Assembly (NCBI GenBank): GCA_036556965.1
Contig: DATBIO010000156.1
Coordinates: forward strand, 1 to 16,392
Source: DATBIO01 sp036556965
Lineage (GTDB): Bacteria > Acidobacteriota > Vicinamibacteria > Fen-336
Direction: 5' to 3'
Length of the DNA: 16,392 nt
Shown: positions 1-7,930 of the stretch, in pieces
Layout: each line of letters begins with the position of its first letter
Numbering within the stretch: position 1 is the first letter of the stretch
Translations under genes and position numbers: made by a program
Notes under the pieces: model-generated
What the model was told of the DNA's origin: nothing
The model's input: only the letters and a program-made list of their open reading frames with translations
Database searches by the model: none

Positions 1-473
1 CCGACCTGGTAGGTGGGTCCGTTGCCGGTGAGGGCGAAGACCGGGTTGCCGGCGACGCCGGTGTTGTTGGAATCGGCCTGATACCCGGCGCAGCAGCCCG
101 CCGACACGCGGATGGTCTGCTGGGTCGCGCTGGCGTAGGTGTGCGAGAAGGTCCCCCGGAAGCGGGCCGTTCCCGACGGGCCGCCGTTGTCCACGAACGG
201 CACGTTCGTGTTGGAGAGCGTCGACAGCCCGTCTCCCCAGTTGATGGCCGCGCGGTACTGGCCGGACTGGTCGATCCCGATCCCCGTGCTCTCTCCGGCA
301 GAGCCAGGACCGTCGGTGTACACCGTGACGTTGATAGTGACCTGACCCGTGCCGGGGTCCTGCGACACGATGGTCGCGCGGACGCCGCGGTAGTGGTCGG
401 CGGCCGCGGGGACGCTGCCTCCCAACGTGGCGAGGACCACCAGCGTCAGGGCCCGTCTCCTGAGCGGGATCAT
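1..473 (-). CDS. Secreted protein with PKD-like motif (3' end missing)
   Basis: The frame is open from an ATG at 473 to the left edge, giving 157 codons; the C-terminus lies outside the window. The N-terminus is a clear Sec signal peptide: basic MIPLRRR, a hydrophobic stretch to about residue 20, then a likely cleavage after VPAAA near residue 25. The mature part is rich in Thr, Ser, Gly and Asn and looks like beta-sandwich sequence. It contains INWGDG at about 77-82 and FSHTYA at 109-114, which resemble the WGDG and HTY elements of PKD/Ig-like domains, so an extracellular or surface role is likely. A vicinal cysteine pair (Cys127-Cys128) is present. The start is supported by AGGAGG seven bases upstream. 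The 70-bp gap to the decarboxylase gene upstream has no clear promoter or U-tract terminator, so read-through is possible. The specific function is unknown. Confidence 0.75.
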   Translation of the reverse strand, partial: MIPLRRRALTLVVLATLGGSVPAAADHYRGVRATIVSQDPGTGQVTINVTVYTDGPGSAGESTGIGIDQSGQYRAAINWGDGLSTLSNTNVPFVDNGGPSGTARFRGTFSHTYASATQQTIRVSAGCCAGYQADSNNTGVAGNPVFALTGNGPTYQV

Positions 474-480
474 GCGTTCT

Positions 481-486
481 CCTCCT
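481..486 (-). promoter_or_regulatory. Ribosome binding site of the PKD-like gene
   Basis: AGGAGG on the minus strand with a 7-base spacer to the ATG at 473. It is a full anti-Shine-Dalgarno match and fixes the start of a gene whose other end is outside the window. Confidence 0.8.
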
Positions 487-543
487 GGTTGCAGGGTCGG
501 ATCGGGGAAGCCAAGGAAGCCGGGCGATGCCGCGCGCCGACGT

Positions 544-999
544 TCAACCCTGGACCACCGGTTCCAGGGAATCCCCGCGGGGGACGAGGCGCACGGTGAC
601 GTCGCGGGCGTCGAGGAGCTCGCGCAGCCGCTCCGCCCACGGCCACTCGTCGCGGGCTCGGCAGCAGTAGAGGCTGAAGGCGGCGTACCCGCGCTCGGGG
701 AAGGTATGACAGGCCAGGTGGGACTCGCTCAGCGGGAGGAGGCCGGTGACGCCACCCGGCTCGGGGAAGACGTGCCACATCGCGTCGCCGATCGGGTGGA
801 GGTCCAGCTCGCGGACGATGCGGGCGAACACAGCGTGCATGGCGGGAAGGGAGCGCAGGGTGGAAGCGTCGCACCCGTACGCGTCCACGAGCCACTCCGT
901 GCCCGCCTCCACACGGACGGCGTTCACCACCCTCGGTGAGGGCGGCACATCGAACCGCTGGCTTCGGATACCCCACGCCCCGCCATCCGCCTGACTCAC
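544..999 (-). CDS. speH: S-adenosylmethionine decarboxylase proenzyme
   Basis: The 151-aa product matches the short bacterial AdoMet decarboxylase family, which makes decarboxylated AdoMet, the aminopropyl donor for spermidine. The processing site is visible in LPLSESHLACHTFPE at 88-102: self-cleavage between Glu92 and Ser93 would turn Ser93 into the pyruvoyl group. His98 and Cys113 (in SLYCCRA) align with the catalytic His and Cys of the Thermotoga enzyme. The family core begins near EWLVDAYGCD at residue 35, so this form carries roughly 30 extra N-terminal residues. The GTG at 999 is preceded by GGGAGG at a short spacing and by a good promoter; a later in-frame GTG near codon 24 or 25 is a possible alternative. 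No spermidine synthase gene lies nearby. Some family members have become arginine or ornithine decarboxylases, so the substrate is inferred. Confidence 0.9.
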   Translation of the reverse strand: MSQADGGAWGIRSQRFDVPPSPRVVNAVRVEAGTEWLVDAYGCDASTLRSLPAMHAVFARIVRELDLHPIGDAMWHVFPEPGGVTGLLPLSESHLACHTFPERGYAAFSLYCCRARDEWPWAERLRELLDARDVTVRLVPRGDSLEPVVQG

Positions 1000-1044
1000 A
1001 GCCCTCCCGCGAATGGGTGCGTACTGAACTGTTGGATGCCGCAG

Positions 1045-1073
1045 ATCCTAAAGGCCGATCGCCCGTCTGTCAA
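1045..1073 (-). promoter_or_regulatory. Sigma70-type promoter of speH
   Basis: On the minus strand a perfect TTGACA (1068-1073) is followed by a 17-bp spacer and TAGGAT (1045-1050, 4 of 6 to TATAAT). Transcription would start near 1038, giving a leader of about 39 bases before the GTG at 999. This suggests speH is expressed independently of the TPR gene upstream. No start-site data are available. Confidence 0.7.
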
Positions 1074-1117
1074 CGATTCGCCGCCGCCCCGTCCCCGCCC
1101 ACCGGCGGGCCCGGGGG

Positions 1118-3892
1118 TCATTCGGCGACGGCGGGCGAGAGCCGTCCCGCCCGGCGCTTCACCTCCGCCGCGCGCGGGTGGCTCGGGGCCGCCCGCAGGA
1201 AGGCGTTGGAGTGGTGGCGCGCGCGCTCGCCGTCGTGGAGCGGGCCCGCGTACAGGTCGGCCAGCTCCAGGTGGGCCTCCGCGTTGGCCGGCTGATCCTG
1301 GAGAAGCTCCTCGAAGGCGTCCGCCGCCTCCCGCAGGCTCCCTTCCTTGCGGAGGGTGACGGCGAGGTTGAAGCCCGCCTGCCAGTACGCGGGGTCCGCG
1401 GCGAGGGCCTTCCGGAAGGCGTCCTTGGCCTCCGCGTAGCGGCCCTGGCCGTCGCGCGCGATGCCGAGGTTGCTCCAGGCCTCGGCCAGGCCGGGGGCGA
1501 TGGCGAGGGCGCGCCGCGCGTGCGCCTCCGCCTCCTTCCAGCGCTCGCGGTCGAGGGCGGCCGCGGCCAGGTTGTTGTGGACGTCCGCGTCGCCCGGGAA
1601 CTCGGCGGCCAGCTTCCTCCATTCCGCCACCGCCGCCTCCACGCGGCCGGTGCGGTAGAAGGCGATGGCGCGGTTGTTGCGCGCGCCGCGGTTCCCGGGC
1701 TGCACGGCCAGCACCCGCTCGTACTCCTCCAGCGCCTCCTGGACGCGGCCCTGCTCCGCCAGGTAGGCGCCGAGGGCCACGTGCACGTCGGAGCGGAAGA
1801 CGTCGCGCAGGCGCAGGGCCTCCCGCAGGTGGACCTCGGCGGAGGGGTCGCCGCCCCGGCGCGCGAGCAGGAGGCCGAGGCGGGCGTGGAGGTCGCCGTC
1901 GTCGGGCTCCCGCTTCAGGCCCTCGCGGTAGGCCTCCTCCGCCGCCTCCGCGCGGTCCGCGCGCTCGCGGGCGTCGCCCAGCAGGCGCCATCCCATCACC
2001 AGGAAGGGGTCGCGCGCGAGGGCGGCGCGGAGGCGGGCGTCCGCCGCCTCCAGGTCGCCCTCCGCCATCTCCACCACGCTCGCGTAGACCGCGTTCAGCC
2101 TCGGGTCCTCCGGCGCCTGGGCGAGGGCGGCGCGGATGACGGCCGCCGCGTCCGCGCGCCGTCCCGCCTGCACGAGGACCGTCGTCTTCTGCACCTGCGC
2201 CTCGCGCAGGCGCGGGTCGAGGCCCAGGGCGAGGTCCACCAGCTTCAGGGACTGCTCGAGGCGGCCGCGGCGCGCCTCGATCTCCGCCATGAGGAGGTGC
2301 GAGCGCGGGTAGCGGGGATCGAGGCTCAACGCGCGCTCCGCCGCGCGGAGCGCGTCCTCCAGCCTCCCCTGTGCCTGGAGCACCGCCGCCAGGTCGATGA
2401 GGCCGGCCAGGTTCTCGGGGTCCTTCTCCAGGACCGCTTCCAGGCGCCGCTCGGCGTCCGCGAAGAGGCGGTCGCGCATGAGCTGGCGCGCGGCTTCCAG
2501 GCCCACGTGGAGGGCGATCACCTGCTTGGGGTCGGGCCGCGGCCCCGTCCGCGACGGCGGGCTCCCGACGGCCAGGTAGCCGAGCCCGCGCAGCTTCTCC
2601 GCGCTGTCGCCGTCGAGGGCCAGGCTCGTCTCGCGCTCCGCGTCCCCCGCCGCGGAGAGGAGCTCCTCGAGGTCGCGCCGCAGGTCGTGCGCGCGCCCCG
2701 GCTCCTGTCCGACGAGGTTGGACAGCTCGCGCGGGTCGCGGGAGAGGTCGTAGAGCTCGGGCGCGGGGGCGTCCACGTACTTCCACGGACCGCGGCGCAG
2801 CGACCGCAGCTTGGCCCAGCCGTAGGTGTAGAAGGGCAGGTAGGTCTCCGCGTAGTGCGGGGGCTCGACGGTGCGGGTCCGTCCTTCCATGAGGGGCACC
2901 AGGCTGCGCCCGGCCACGCTTCCCTCGGGAGCGAGGCCGAGCAGGTCGAGGAGGGTGGGAGCGAGGTCCACCTGGCTCACGGCGGCGGGGACGCGGACGG
3001 CGCGGGGGCCCTGCGGGAGGCGCACGATCCACGGCACGTGGAGCGTCGAGTCGTAGGCGAGCAGGGCGTGGGTCTGCTCGCCGTGCTCGCCCAGGCTCTC
3101 CCCGTGGTCGCCCACCAGCATCACCAGCGCGCGGTCCGCGGCCAGCCGCGGGTGGGCCAGGAGCCGCTCGATCTGCGCGTCCATGTAGGCGATCTCGCCG
3201 TCGTAGAGGCGCCGGCGGTACCGGTCGCGGTAGGGCGGGGGGGGCGAGTAGCTCGCGTGCGGGTCGTAGAGGTGCACCCACAGGAAGAAGGGTTCCTTTT
3301 CACGGACGCCGTCCAGCCAGGCGCGCGCGGCGGCCACGGTGGCCTCCGCGGGCCGGTCCGCCACCATCCGCGGGTGGCGCTCGCGCCCCGCGGAGAGGTC
3401 GTCGTCGTAGACCTCGAACCCCTGGTCGAGGCCGTAGCGCCGCTCGAGGACGGCGGCGGAGACGAAGGCGCCCGTGCGGAAGCCCTCCTCCTTGAGCCTC
3501 TCCGCCAGCGTCGTCACCTGCGGGGGCACGTAATGCAGGCCGTTGTTGCGGACGCCGTGCTGGGGCGGGGTCAGCCCGGTGTGGATGGAGGTGTGCGCCA
3601 CCAGCGTGATGGGGGCCACGGCCTGCGCGCGCTCGAAGAGCAGGCCCTCCTCGGCCAGGCGGGCGATCGCGGGCGTGGCCACGTCCCGCGCCCCGTAGGG
3701 GGCCAGGTGGTCGGCGCGCGTGGTGTCCAGGGTGAGGAGGAGCACCGGGCGCCGGCCGCGCGGGACGCGGTGGATGCGCTCGCCGGCCACGTCCTGAGCG
3801 GTGAGCGCACGGTGCTTCCAGGCCATGGCCGCGGCGCCGCCGCCGGCGGCGATCAAGGCGAGTCCAAGGAGGTGCCGGGCGGTCAGTTTCAA
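1118..3892 (-). CDS. Membrane-anchored sulfatase-like/TPR fusion protein
   Basis: A 924-aa protein (TTG start) with three parts. Residues 2-25 form a hydrophobic signal anchor. Residues of about 48-395 are an alkaline phosphatase/sulfatase-superfamily domain with LLTLDTTRADH (Asp56), APITLVAHTSIHTG, YDPH (His212), LVGDHGESLG (Asp262, His263) and a later LHVP histidine. At the formylglycine position the usual Cys-x-Pro-x-Arg is Thr96-Leu-Val-Ala-His, so Thr is the probable nucleophile and the substrate may be a phosphoester or lipid/glycan headgroup rather than a sulfate ester. After the linker KLRGLGYLAVG come about 13 TPRs, roughly 455-900, each ending in an [AL]xxDP-like turn. The track-length form would start at 3949, but that TTG lies in the -35 box of a good promoter, so the TTG at 3892 is preferred. 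The natural substrate is unknown. Confidence 0.85.
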   Translation of the reverse strand: MKLTARHLLGLALIAAGGGAAAMAWKHRALTAQDVAGERIHRVPRGRRPVLLLTLDTTRADHLAPYGARDVATPAIARLAEEGLLFERAQAVAPITLVAHTSIHTGLTPPQHGVRNNGLHYVPPQVTTLAERLKEEGFRTGAFVSAAVLERRYGLDQGFEVYDDDLSAGRERHPRMVADRPAEATVAAARAWLDGVREKEPFFLWVHLYDPHASYSPPPPYRDRYRRRLYDGEIAYMDAQIERLLAHPRLAADRALVMLVGDHGESLGEHGEQTHALLAYDSTLHVPWIVRLPQGPRAVRVPAAVSQVDLAPTLLDLLGLAPEGSVAGRSLVPLMEGRTRTVEPPHYAETYLPFYTYGWAKLRSLRRGPWKYVDAPAPELYDLSRDPRELSNLVGQEPGRAHDLRRDLEELLSAAGDAERETSLALDGDSAEKLRGLGYLAVGSPPSRTGPRPDPKQVIALHVGLEAARQLMRDRLFADAERRLEAVLEKDPENLAGLIDLAAVLQAQGRLEDALRAAERALSLDPRYPRSHLLMAEIEARRGRLEQSLKLVDLALGLDPRLREAQVQKTTVLVQAGRRADAAAVIRAALAQAPEDPRLNAVYASVVEMAEGDLEAADARLRAALARDPFLVMGWRLLGDARERADRAEAAEEAYREGLKREPDDGDLHARLGLLLARRGGDPSAEVHLREALRLRDVFRSDVHVALGAYLAEQGRVQEALEEYERVLAVQPGNRGARNNRAIAFYRTGRVEAAVAEWRKLAAEFPGDADVHNNLAAAALDRERWKEAEAHARRALAIAPGLAEAWSNLGIARDGQGRYAEAKDAFRKALAADPAYWQAGFNLAVTLRKEGSLREAADAFEELLQDQPANAEAHLELADLYAGPLHDGERARHHSNAFLRAAPSHPRAAEVKRRAGRLSPAVAE

Positions 3893-3920
3893 ATGTGCGC
3901 GTCTGGAGGGAGGGGATCGG

Positions 3921-3949
3921 ACTATACAATCCCCGCCCCGCACCCACAA
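3921..3949 (-). promoter_or_regulatory. Sigma70-type promoter of the sulfatase/TPR gene
   Basis: On the minus strand TTGTGG (3944-3949) is separated by exactly 17 bp from TATAGT (3921-3926, 5 of 6 to consensus). The predicted start near 3914 leaves only about 20 bases before the TTG at 3892. This argues against the longer reading of the gene, whose start codon would be inside the -35 box. The same AT-rich island read on the plus strand gives TACAAT (3925-3930), a possible -10 for the divergent operon, but without a recognisable -35. Confidence 0.6.
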
Positions 3950-4002
3950 CGAACGGCGCGCCGTGCGCGGCCCGCGGAGGCTGACGATAGAATGACGCGG
4001 CA

Positions 4003-4317
4003 GTGAGACGTCGCTTCCTCAAGTCGCTGGCCGCGGCGCCGCTGGCCGTCGTCCAGCCCCCCGCGCCCACGCCGTCGCCGCCCCCGTCCGCCCCGCCCCC
4101 GCCCGAGCCTCGCGCGGCAGAGCTGCTCACCGACCTCGTGCGCGCACGCTTCGGCGAGCACCTCGACGCGGCCGCCCTCGAGGACGTGAAGAAGGGCATC
4201 GAGGGCGCGCTCCAGAGCGCGGCCCGCCTGCGCCAGGTGCCCCTGGGCAACGCCGACGAGCCGCCGACGACCTTCGAGGCGCGCCCGCGCCGCCCGGCCG
4301 CGCGCCGCCCGCGCTGA
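4003..4317 (+). CDS. Small Tat-signal protein
   Basis: A 104-aa protein starting with GTG. The N-terminus RRRFLKSLAAAPLAVV matches the twin-arginine (Tat) motif RRxFLK followed by a short hydrophobic region, so export in a folded state is likely. A Pro-rich spacer (about 19-36) leads to a charged, probably helical segment (about 38-75) and a basic, Pro/Arg-rich tail. The segment LRQVPLGNADEP near 76-87 looks conserved in style, but I cannot tie it to a named family. Its stop overlaps the amidase start by one base (TGATG at 4315-4319), so translation is probably coupled. Neither downstream enzyme carries a Tat signal, which makes an escort, anchor or small-subunit role worth considering. That is inference. 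Initiation is weakly supported: no good Shine-Dalgarno lies before the GTG. Confidence 0.7.
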   Translation: MRRRFLKSLAAAPLAVVQPPAPTPSPPPSAPPPPEPRAAELLTDLVRARFGEHLDAAALEDVKKGIEGALQSAARLRQVPLGNADEPPTTFEARPRRPAARRPR

Positions 4318-5741
4318 TGGCGCCGGGTCCCGACGTCTTCTTCGCCACCGTGCGCGAGCTGGGCCGGCGCCTGCGCCGGCGCGAGTTCACGGCGGTCGAG
4401 CTCGCCCGCGGCTACCTCGACCGGCTGGAGACCATCGGTCCCAGGCTGGGCGCGGTGGTGACGGTGACGCGGGAGCTGGCCCTGGCCCAGGCGGAGGAGG
4501 CGGACCGCGCGCTCCGCGCCGGCCGCGACCGTGGGCCGCTGCACGGCATCCCGTACGGGGCCAAGGACCTCCTCGCCACCAAGGGAATCCCCACCACCTG
4601 GGGCGCGGAGCCGTATCGCAGCCAGGTCTTCGACCACGACGCGGCGGTGGTGGAGCGCCTGCGGGACGCGGGGGCGGTGCTGGTGGCCAAGCTGGCCATG
4701 GTCGAGCTCGCGGGAGGCATGGGCTACAACAACCCCGACGCCAGCTTCACCGGCCCCGGCCGCTCGCCCTGGAACCCGGGCCACTGGAGCGGCGGCTCCT
4801 CCAGCGGGTCGGCGGCCGCGGTGGCCGCGGGCCTCGTCGGCTTCGCCATCGGCTCCGAGACCTCGGGCTCCATCCTGACGCCGTGCGCGTTCAGCGGCGT
4901 CAGCGGCCTGCGGCCGACCTACGGCCTGGTGCCGCGCCACGGCGCCATGGCCCTGTGCTGGACGCTGGACAAGCTCGGCCCCATGGCCCGCAGCGCCGAG
5001 GACTGCGGGCTGGTGCTCGCGGCCATGGCCGGCCCCGACCCGCGCGACCCCACCACCGTGGAAGCCCCGCCCGCCCCCACCCGCGCGCCGGGCCGGCGCT
5101 ATCGCGTCGGCGTCCTGCGCCACGCCACCGCCCGCGCGCAGCCCGCGGTGGTCGAGCGCTTCGAGGAGGCCCTGGCCGTCCTGCGCGGCTTCTGCGACGT
5201 CGAGGCGGACGTTGCCTTCCCCGATTTCCCCTACGGACCGGCGGTGGGCACCATCGTGGACGCCGAGGGCGCCGCCGCCTTCCGCGCCCTCATCGAGAGC
5301 GGCGGCACCCGCACCCTGCGCGCGGCCTCCGACCGCACGGGCGGATACGTGGGCCTGATGACGCTGGCCGTGGACTACCTCGACGCCATGCGCATGCGCG
5401 TGCCCATGCGCGCCGCGCTGGGCGACCTGCTCGGGCGCTACGACGCGCTGGTGGTTCCCACGCGCGGAGGCGTGGCCCCGCCCATCGGCCACGACTTCGA
5501 CAAGCCTCCGTCGCCTCCGCCTTCCCCGCCCCCCGACGCGCCCTCGCCGCCGGCCACCATCCCCGCGGGCAACCTGGCGGGCCTGCCCGCGGTGTGCGTG
5601 CCCATGGGCTTCGGCGAGCACGGCCTGCCCACGTCGCTGCAGCTCCTGGGCGGCGCCTTCTCGGAGCCGACGCTCGTGGCCCTGGCCGCGGAGTACCAGA
5701 AGCGCACGGACTGGCACCGCCGCCGCCCGCCCGAGCCCTGA
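4317..5741 (+). CDS. Amidase-signature family amidohydrolase
   Basis: The 474-aa product is a full-length amidase-signature enzyme, a family that hydrolyses C-N amide bonds (as in GatA, fatty acid amide hydrolase and many acylamidases). The Ser-cisSer-Lys triad is visible: Lys83 in YGAKDLL, the Ser cluster in WSGGSSSGSAAA (158-168), and the nucleophile Ser185 in GSETSGSIL. The usual Arg after the nucleophile motif is replaced by Leu. A Pro-rich insertion lies near 400-416, before the conserved PAGNLAGLPAVCVP segment. No gatB or gatC neighbour is present, so a tRNA amidotransferase role is unlikely. No signal peptide is seen, suggesting a cytoplasmic enzyme unless the preceding Tat protein helps export it. 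The start overlaps the upstream stop by one base, and two bases separate its stop from the next gene. The substrate is unknown. Confidence 0.9.
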   Translation: MAPGPDVFFATVRELGRRLRRREFTAVELARGYLDRLETIGPRLGAVVTVTRELALAQAEEADRALRAGRDRGPLHGIPYGAKDLLATKGIPTTWGAEPYRSQVFDHDAAVVERLRDAGAVLVAKLAMVELAGGMGYNNPDASFTGPGRSPWNPGHWSGGSSSGSAAAVAAGLVGFAIGSETSGSILTPCAFSGVSGLRPTYGLVPRHGAMALCWTLDKLGPMARSAEDCGLVLAAMAGPDPRDPTTVEAPPAPTRAPGRRYRVGVLRHATARAQPAVVERFEEALAVLRGFCDVEADVAFPDFPYGPAVGTIVDAEGAAAFRALIESGGTRTLRAASDRTGGYVGLMTLAVDYLDAMRMRVPMRAALGDLLGRYDALVVPTRGGVAPPIGHDFDKPPSPPPSPPPDAPSPPATIPAGNLAGLPAVCVPMGFGEHGLPTSLQLLGGAFSEPTLVALAAEYQKRTDWHRRRPPEP

Positions 5742-5743
5742 CC

Positions 5744-7930
5744 ATGGCCCTCAACCCGAGGCTGTGGGCGTCCCGCGTCCCCCGCGACCCCCGGGAGCAG
5801 AAGCCGAACCACTACCTGGAGATGGCGCGGGTGGCCTGGCGCAACCGGGACCAGCTCCCCTACGCGTGGCGCATCCTCCGCCGGGGCGTGTGCGACGGCT
5901 GCGCGCTCGGAACCAGCGGGCTGCGGGACTGGACGCAGGACGGCGTGCACCTCTGCATGGTGAGGCTCGAGCTGTTGCGCCTGAACACCGCCCCCGCCCT
6001 CGACCCCGAGCGCCTGCGCGACGTCGAGGCGCTGGCCGCGCTCGGCTCGGGGGAGCTCCGCGCCCTGGGACGCCTGCCCGAGCCCATGATCCGCCGGCGG
6101 GGAGAGAAGGGCTTCCGCGTCGTGTCCTGGGAGGAAGCCTGCGCCGCGGCGGCGGAGGGCATCCGTGCCACCACCCCGGAGCGCCTGGCCGTGTACGTCA
6201 CCTCGCGCGGCCTCCTCAACGAGCACTACTACGTGGCGCAGAAGGCGGCCCGGGCCATGGGCACCAACCACGTGGACAACTCGGCGCGCCTGTGCCACGC
6301 CGCCTCCACCGTGGCCATGAAGAAGACGGTGGGCTACGGCGCCACCACCTGCTCCTACCGCGACTGGATGGGCGCCGACCTCATCGTCTTCTTCGGCTCC
6401 AACACGCCCAACAACCAGCCCGTGACCATGAAGTACCTCTACGAGGCGCGGCAGGCGGGGACGAAGGTGGCCGTGGTCAACCCCTTCTTCGAGCCCGGCC
6501 TCAAGCGCTACTGGGTGCCCTCGGTGCCGGAGTCCGCCCTCTTCGGCACGCGCTTCGCGGACGACTGGTTCGCCGTGGACACGGGGGGGGACCTGGCCTT
6601 CCTGACCGGCGTGCTCAAGGTGCTCGTGGCCGAGGGCTGGCTCGACCGGGAGTTCATCACCCGCTCCACCGCCGGCTTCGCGGAGGCGTGCGCCCACGTC
6701 TCGGCCCTGGAGTGGCCCCTTCTCGAGCGGGAGAGCGGGACCCCGCGCGCGGAGATGGAGCGCTTCGCGCGCCTGCTGCGGGACGCGCGCACCGGCATCT
6801 TCGTGTGGTCGATGGGGCTGACCCAGCACGCCCACGGCGTGCCCACCATCCAGGCGCTGGTCAACGTGGGGCTGGCCCGCGGCTGGGTGGGGCGGCCGCA
6901 CACCGGGCTCATGCCGATCCGCGGCCACTCCGGCGTGCAGGGGGGGGCGGAGGTCGGTTGCGCGCCGGGGCTGGACGAGGCCCAGAGCGCGCGCTTCGCG
7001 GAGGTCTGGGGCTTCCCCTGCCCGACCTTCAAGGGCCTCACCGCGGCGGAGATGGTGAGCGCGGCCTACGACGGCGGGCTGGACGTCTTCTGGACGGTGG
7101 GCGGCAACTTCCTGGAGACGCTGCCCGACCCGGGAGCCGCCGCGGTGGCGCTGGGCCGGGTGGGCACGCGCATCCACCAGGACATCGTGGTGTCGTCGAT
7201 GATGCTGCTGCCCCCCGTGGACGCCGTCGTCCTCTTGCCCGCCACCACGCGCTACGAGTCGCCGGGAGGGGGCACGGAGACCTCCACCGAGCGGCGCATC
7301 ATCTTCTCACCCGAGGTGCCCGGCCGGCGCATCGGCTCCGCGCGGGCGGAGTGGGAGGTCTTCGGCGAGGTGGCGGCCCGCGTCCGTCCCGACCGCGCCC
7401 CCGGCCTGCGCTTCGCGTCGTCGCAGGCCATCCGCGAGGAGATCGCGCGCGCGGTGCCCCTCTACGCCGGCATCGAGCGGCTGCGCGCGCAGGGCGACCA
7501 GGTGCAGTGGGGCGGCCCCCACCTCTTCGCCGACGGAGTCTTCAACACGCCGGACGGCAAGGCGCGCTTCTCCTGCGTGACCCCTCCCGCGCGGCGGCCG
7601 GCGGAGGGGGCCTTCTACGTCTCCACCCGGCGCGGCAAGCAGTTCAACTCGATGGTGCAGCGCGCGCGCGACCCGCTCACGGGCGCCGCGCGGGAGGACG
7701 TGCTCATGGCGGAGGCGGACGCGGCGCGCCTCGGCATCGCGGAAGGGGACCGCGTGCGGCTCTCCTCCGCGGCGGGAGCCTACGAGGGCCGCGCGCGGCT
7801 CAGCGAGATCAAGCCGGGCAACCTCGAGGTCCACTGGCCGGAGGGCAATACGCTGCTCTCGCGCGAGGAGATCGACCTCCTCTCGCGCGAGCCCGACTAC
7901 AACGCCATCGTCACGATGGAGAGACTGTGA
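5744..7930 (+). CDS. FdhF/YdeP-type molybdopterin oxidoreductase
   Basis: The 728-aa product resembles catalytic subunits of the formate dehydrogenase-like family that includes E. coli YdeP, whose physiological substrate is not settled. Near the N-terminus VCDGCALG and HLC supply Cys50, Cys53 and Cys71; the usual third cysteine of the four-Cys [4Fe-4S] motif is not seen. The active-site segment NSARLCHAASTVAMKK puts Cys184-His185 where formate dehydrogenases have Sec/Cys-His. FFGSNTPNNQP (about 216-226) and GLMPIRGHSGVQG match the bis-MGD-binding core, and residues from about 610 onward (STRRGKQFNSM, DPLTG) form the C-terminal molybdopterin dinucleotide-binding domain. There is no Tat signal and no ferredoxin-type, cytochrome or fdhD gene in the window, so the electron partner is unknown. 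The ATG is two bases after the amidase stop; the 3' end overlaps the next gene by four bases. Confidence 0.9.
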   Translation: MALNPRLWASRVPRDPREQKPNHYLEMARVAWRNRDQLPYAWRILRRGVCDGCALGTSGLRDWTQDGVHLCMVRLELLRLNTAPALDPERLRDVEALAALGSGELRALGRLPEPMIRRRGEKGFRVVSWEEACAAAAEGIRATTPERLAVYVTSRGLLNEHYYVAQKAARAMGTNHVDNSARLCHAASTVAMKKTVGYGATTCSYRDWMGADLIVFFGSNTPNNQPVTMKYLYEARQAGTKVAVVNPFFEPGLKRYWVPSVPESALFGTRFADDWFAVDTGGDLAFLTGVLKVLVAEGWLDREFITRSTAGFAEACAHVSALEWPLLERESGTPRAEMERFARLLRDARTGIFVWSMGLTQHAHGVPTIQALVNVGLARGWVGRPHTGLMPIRGHSGVQGGAEVGCAPGLDEAQSARFAEVWGFPCPTFKGLTAAEMVSAAYDGGLDVFWTVGGNFLETLPDPGAAAVALGRVGTRIHQDIVVSSMMLLPPVDAVVLLPATTRYESPGGGTETSTERRIIFSPEVPGRRIGSARAEWEVFGEVAARVRPDRAPGLRFASSQAIREEIARAVPLYAGIERLRAQGDQVQWGGPHLFADGVFNTPDGKARFSCVTPPARRPAEGAFYVSTRRGKQFNSMVQRARDPLTGAAREDVLMAEADAARLGIAEGDRVRLSSAAGAYEGRARLSEIKPGNLEVHWPEGNTLLSREEIDLLSREPDYNAIVTMERL

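Noticed and set aside
548..569. Hairpin CCCTGGA-N8-TCCAGGG at the end of speH as a terminator
   Set aside because: A perfect 7-bp stem, but it lies mostly within the coding sequence and no T-run follows.
1094..1109. Hairpin CCCGCC-N4-GGCGGG after the sulfatase/TPR gene as a terminator
   Set aside because: Pure GC stem with no U-tract; such stems are expected by chance at this base composition.
996..4006. Very long open frames on both strands across the sulfatase/TPR gene (761 and 942 codons)
   Set aside because: They are by-products of very high GC and lack of stop codons; their sequences are Arg/Pro/Gly- or His/Val/Glu-rich with no domain, while the other frame gives a coherent anchored sulfatase/TPR protein.
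6583..6590. Runs of eight G in the molybdoenzyme gene (also near 6940) and in the sulfatase gene near 3237 as phase-variation tracts
   Set aside because: They encode ordinary Gly or Pro codons, and such runs are common in this GC-rich sequence; no second allele is visible.
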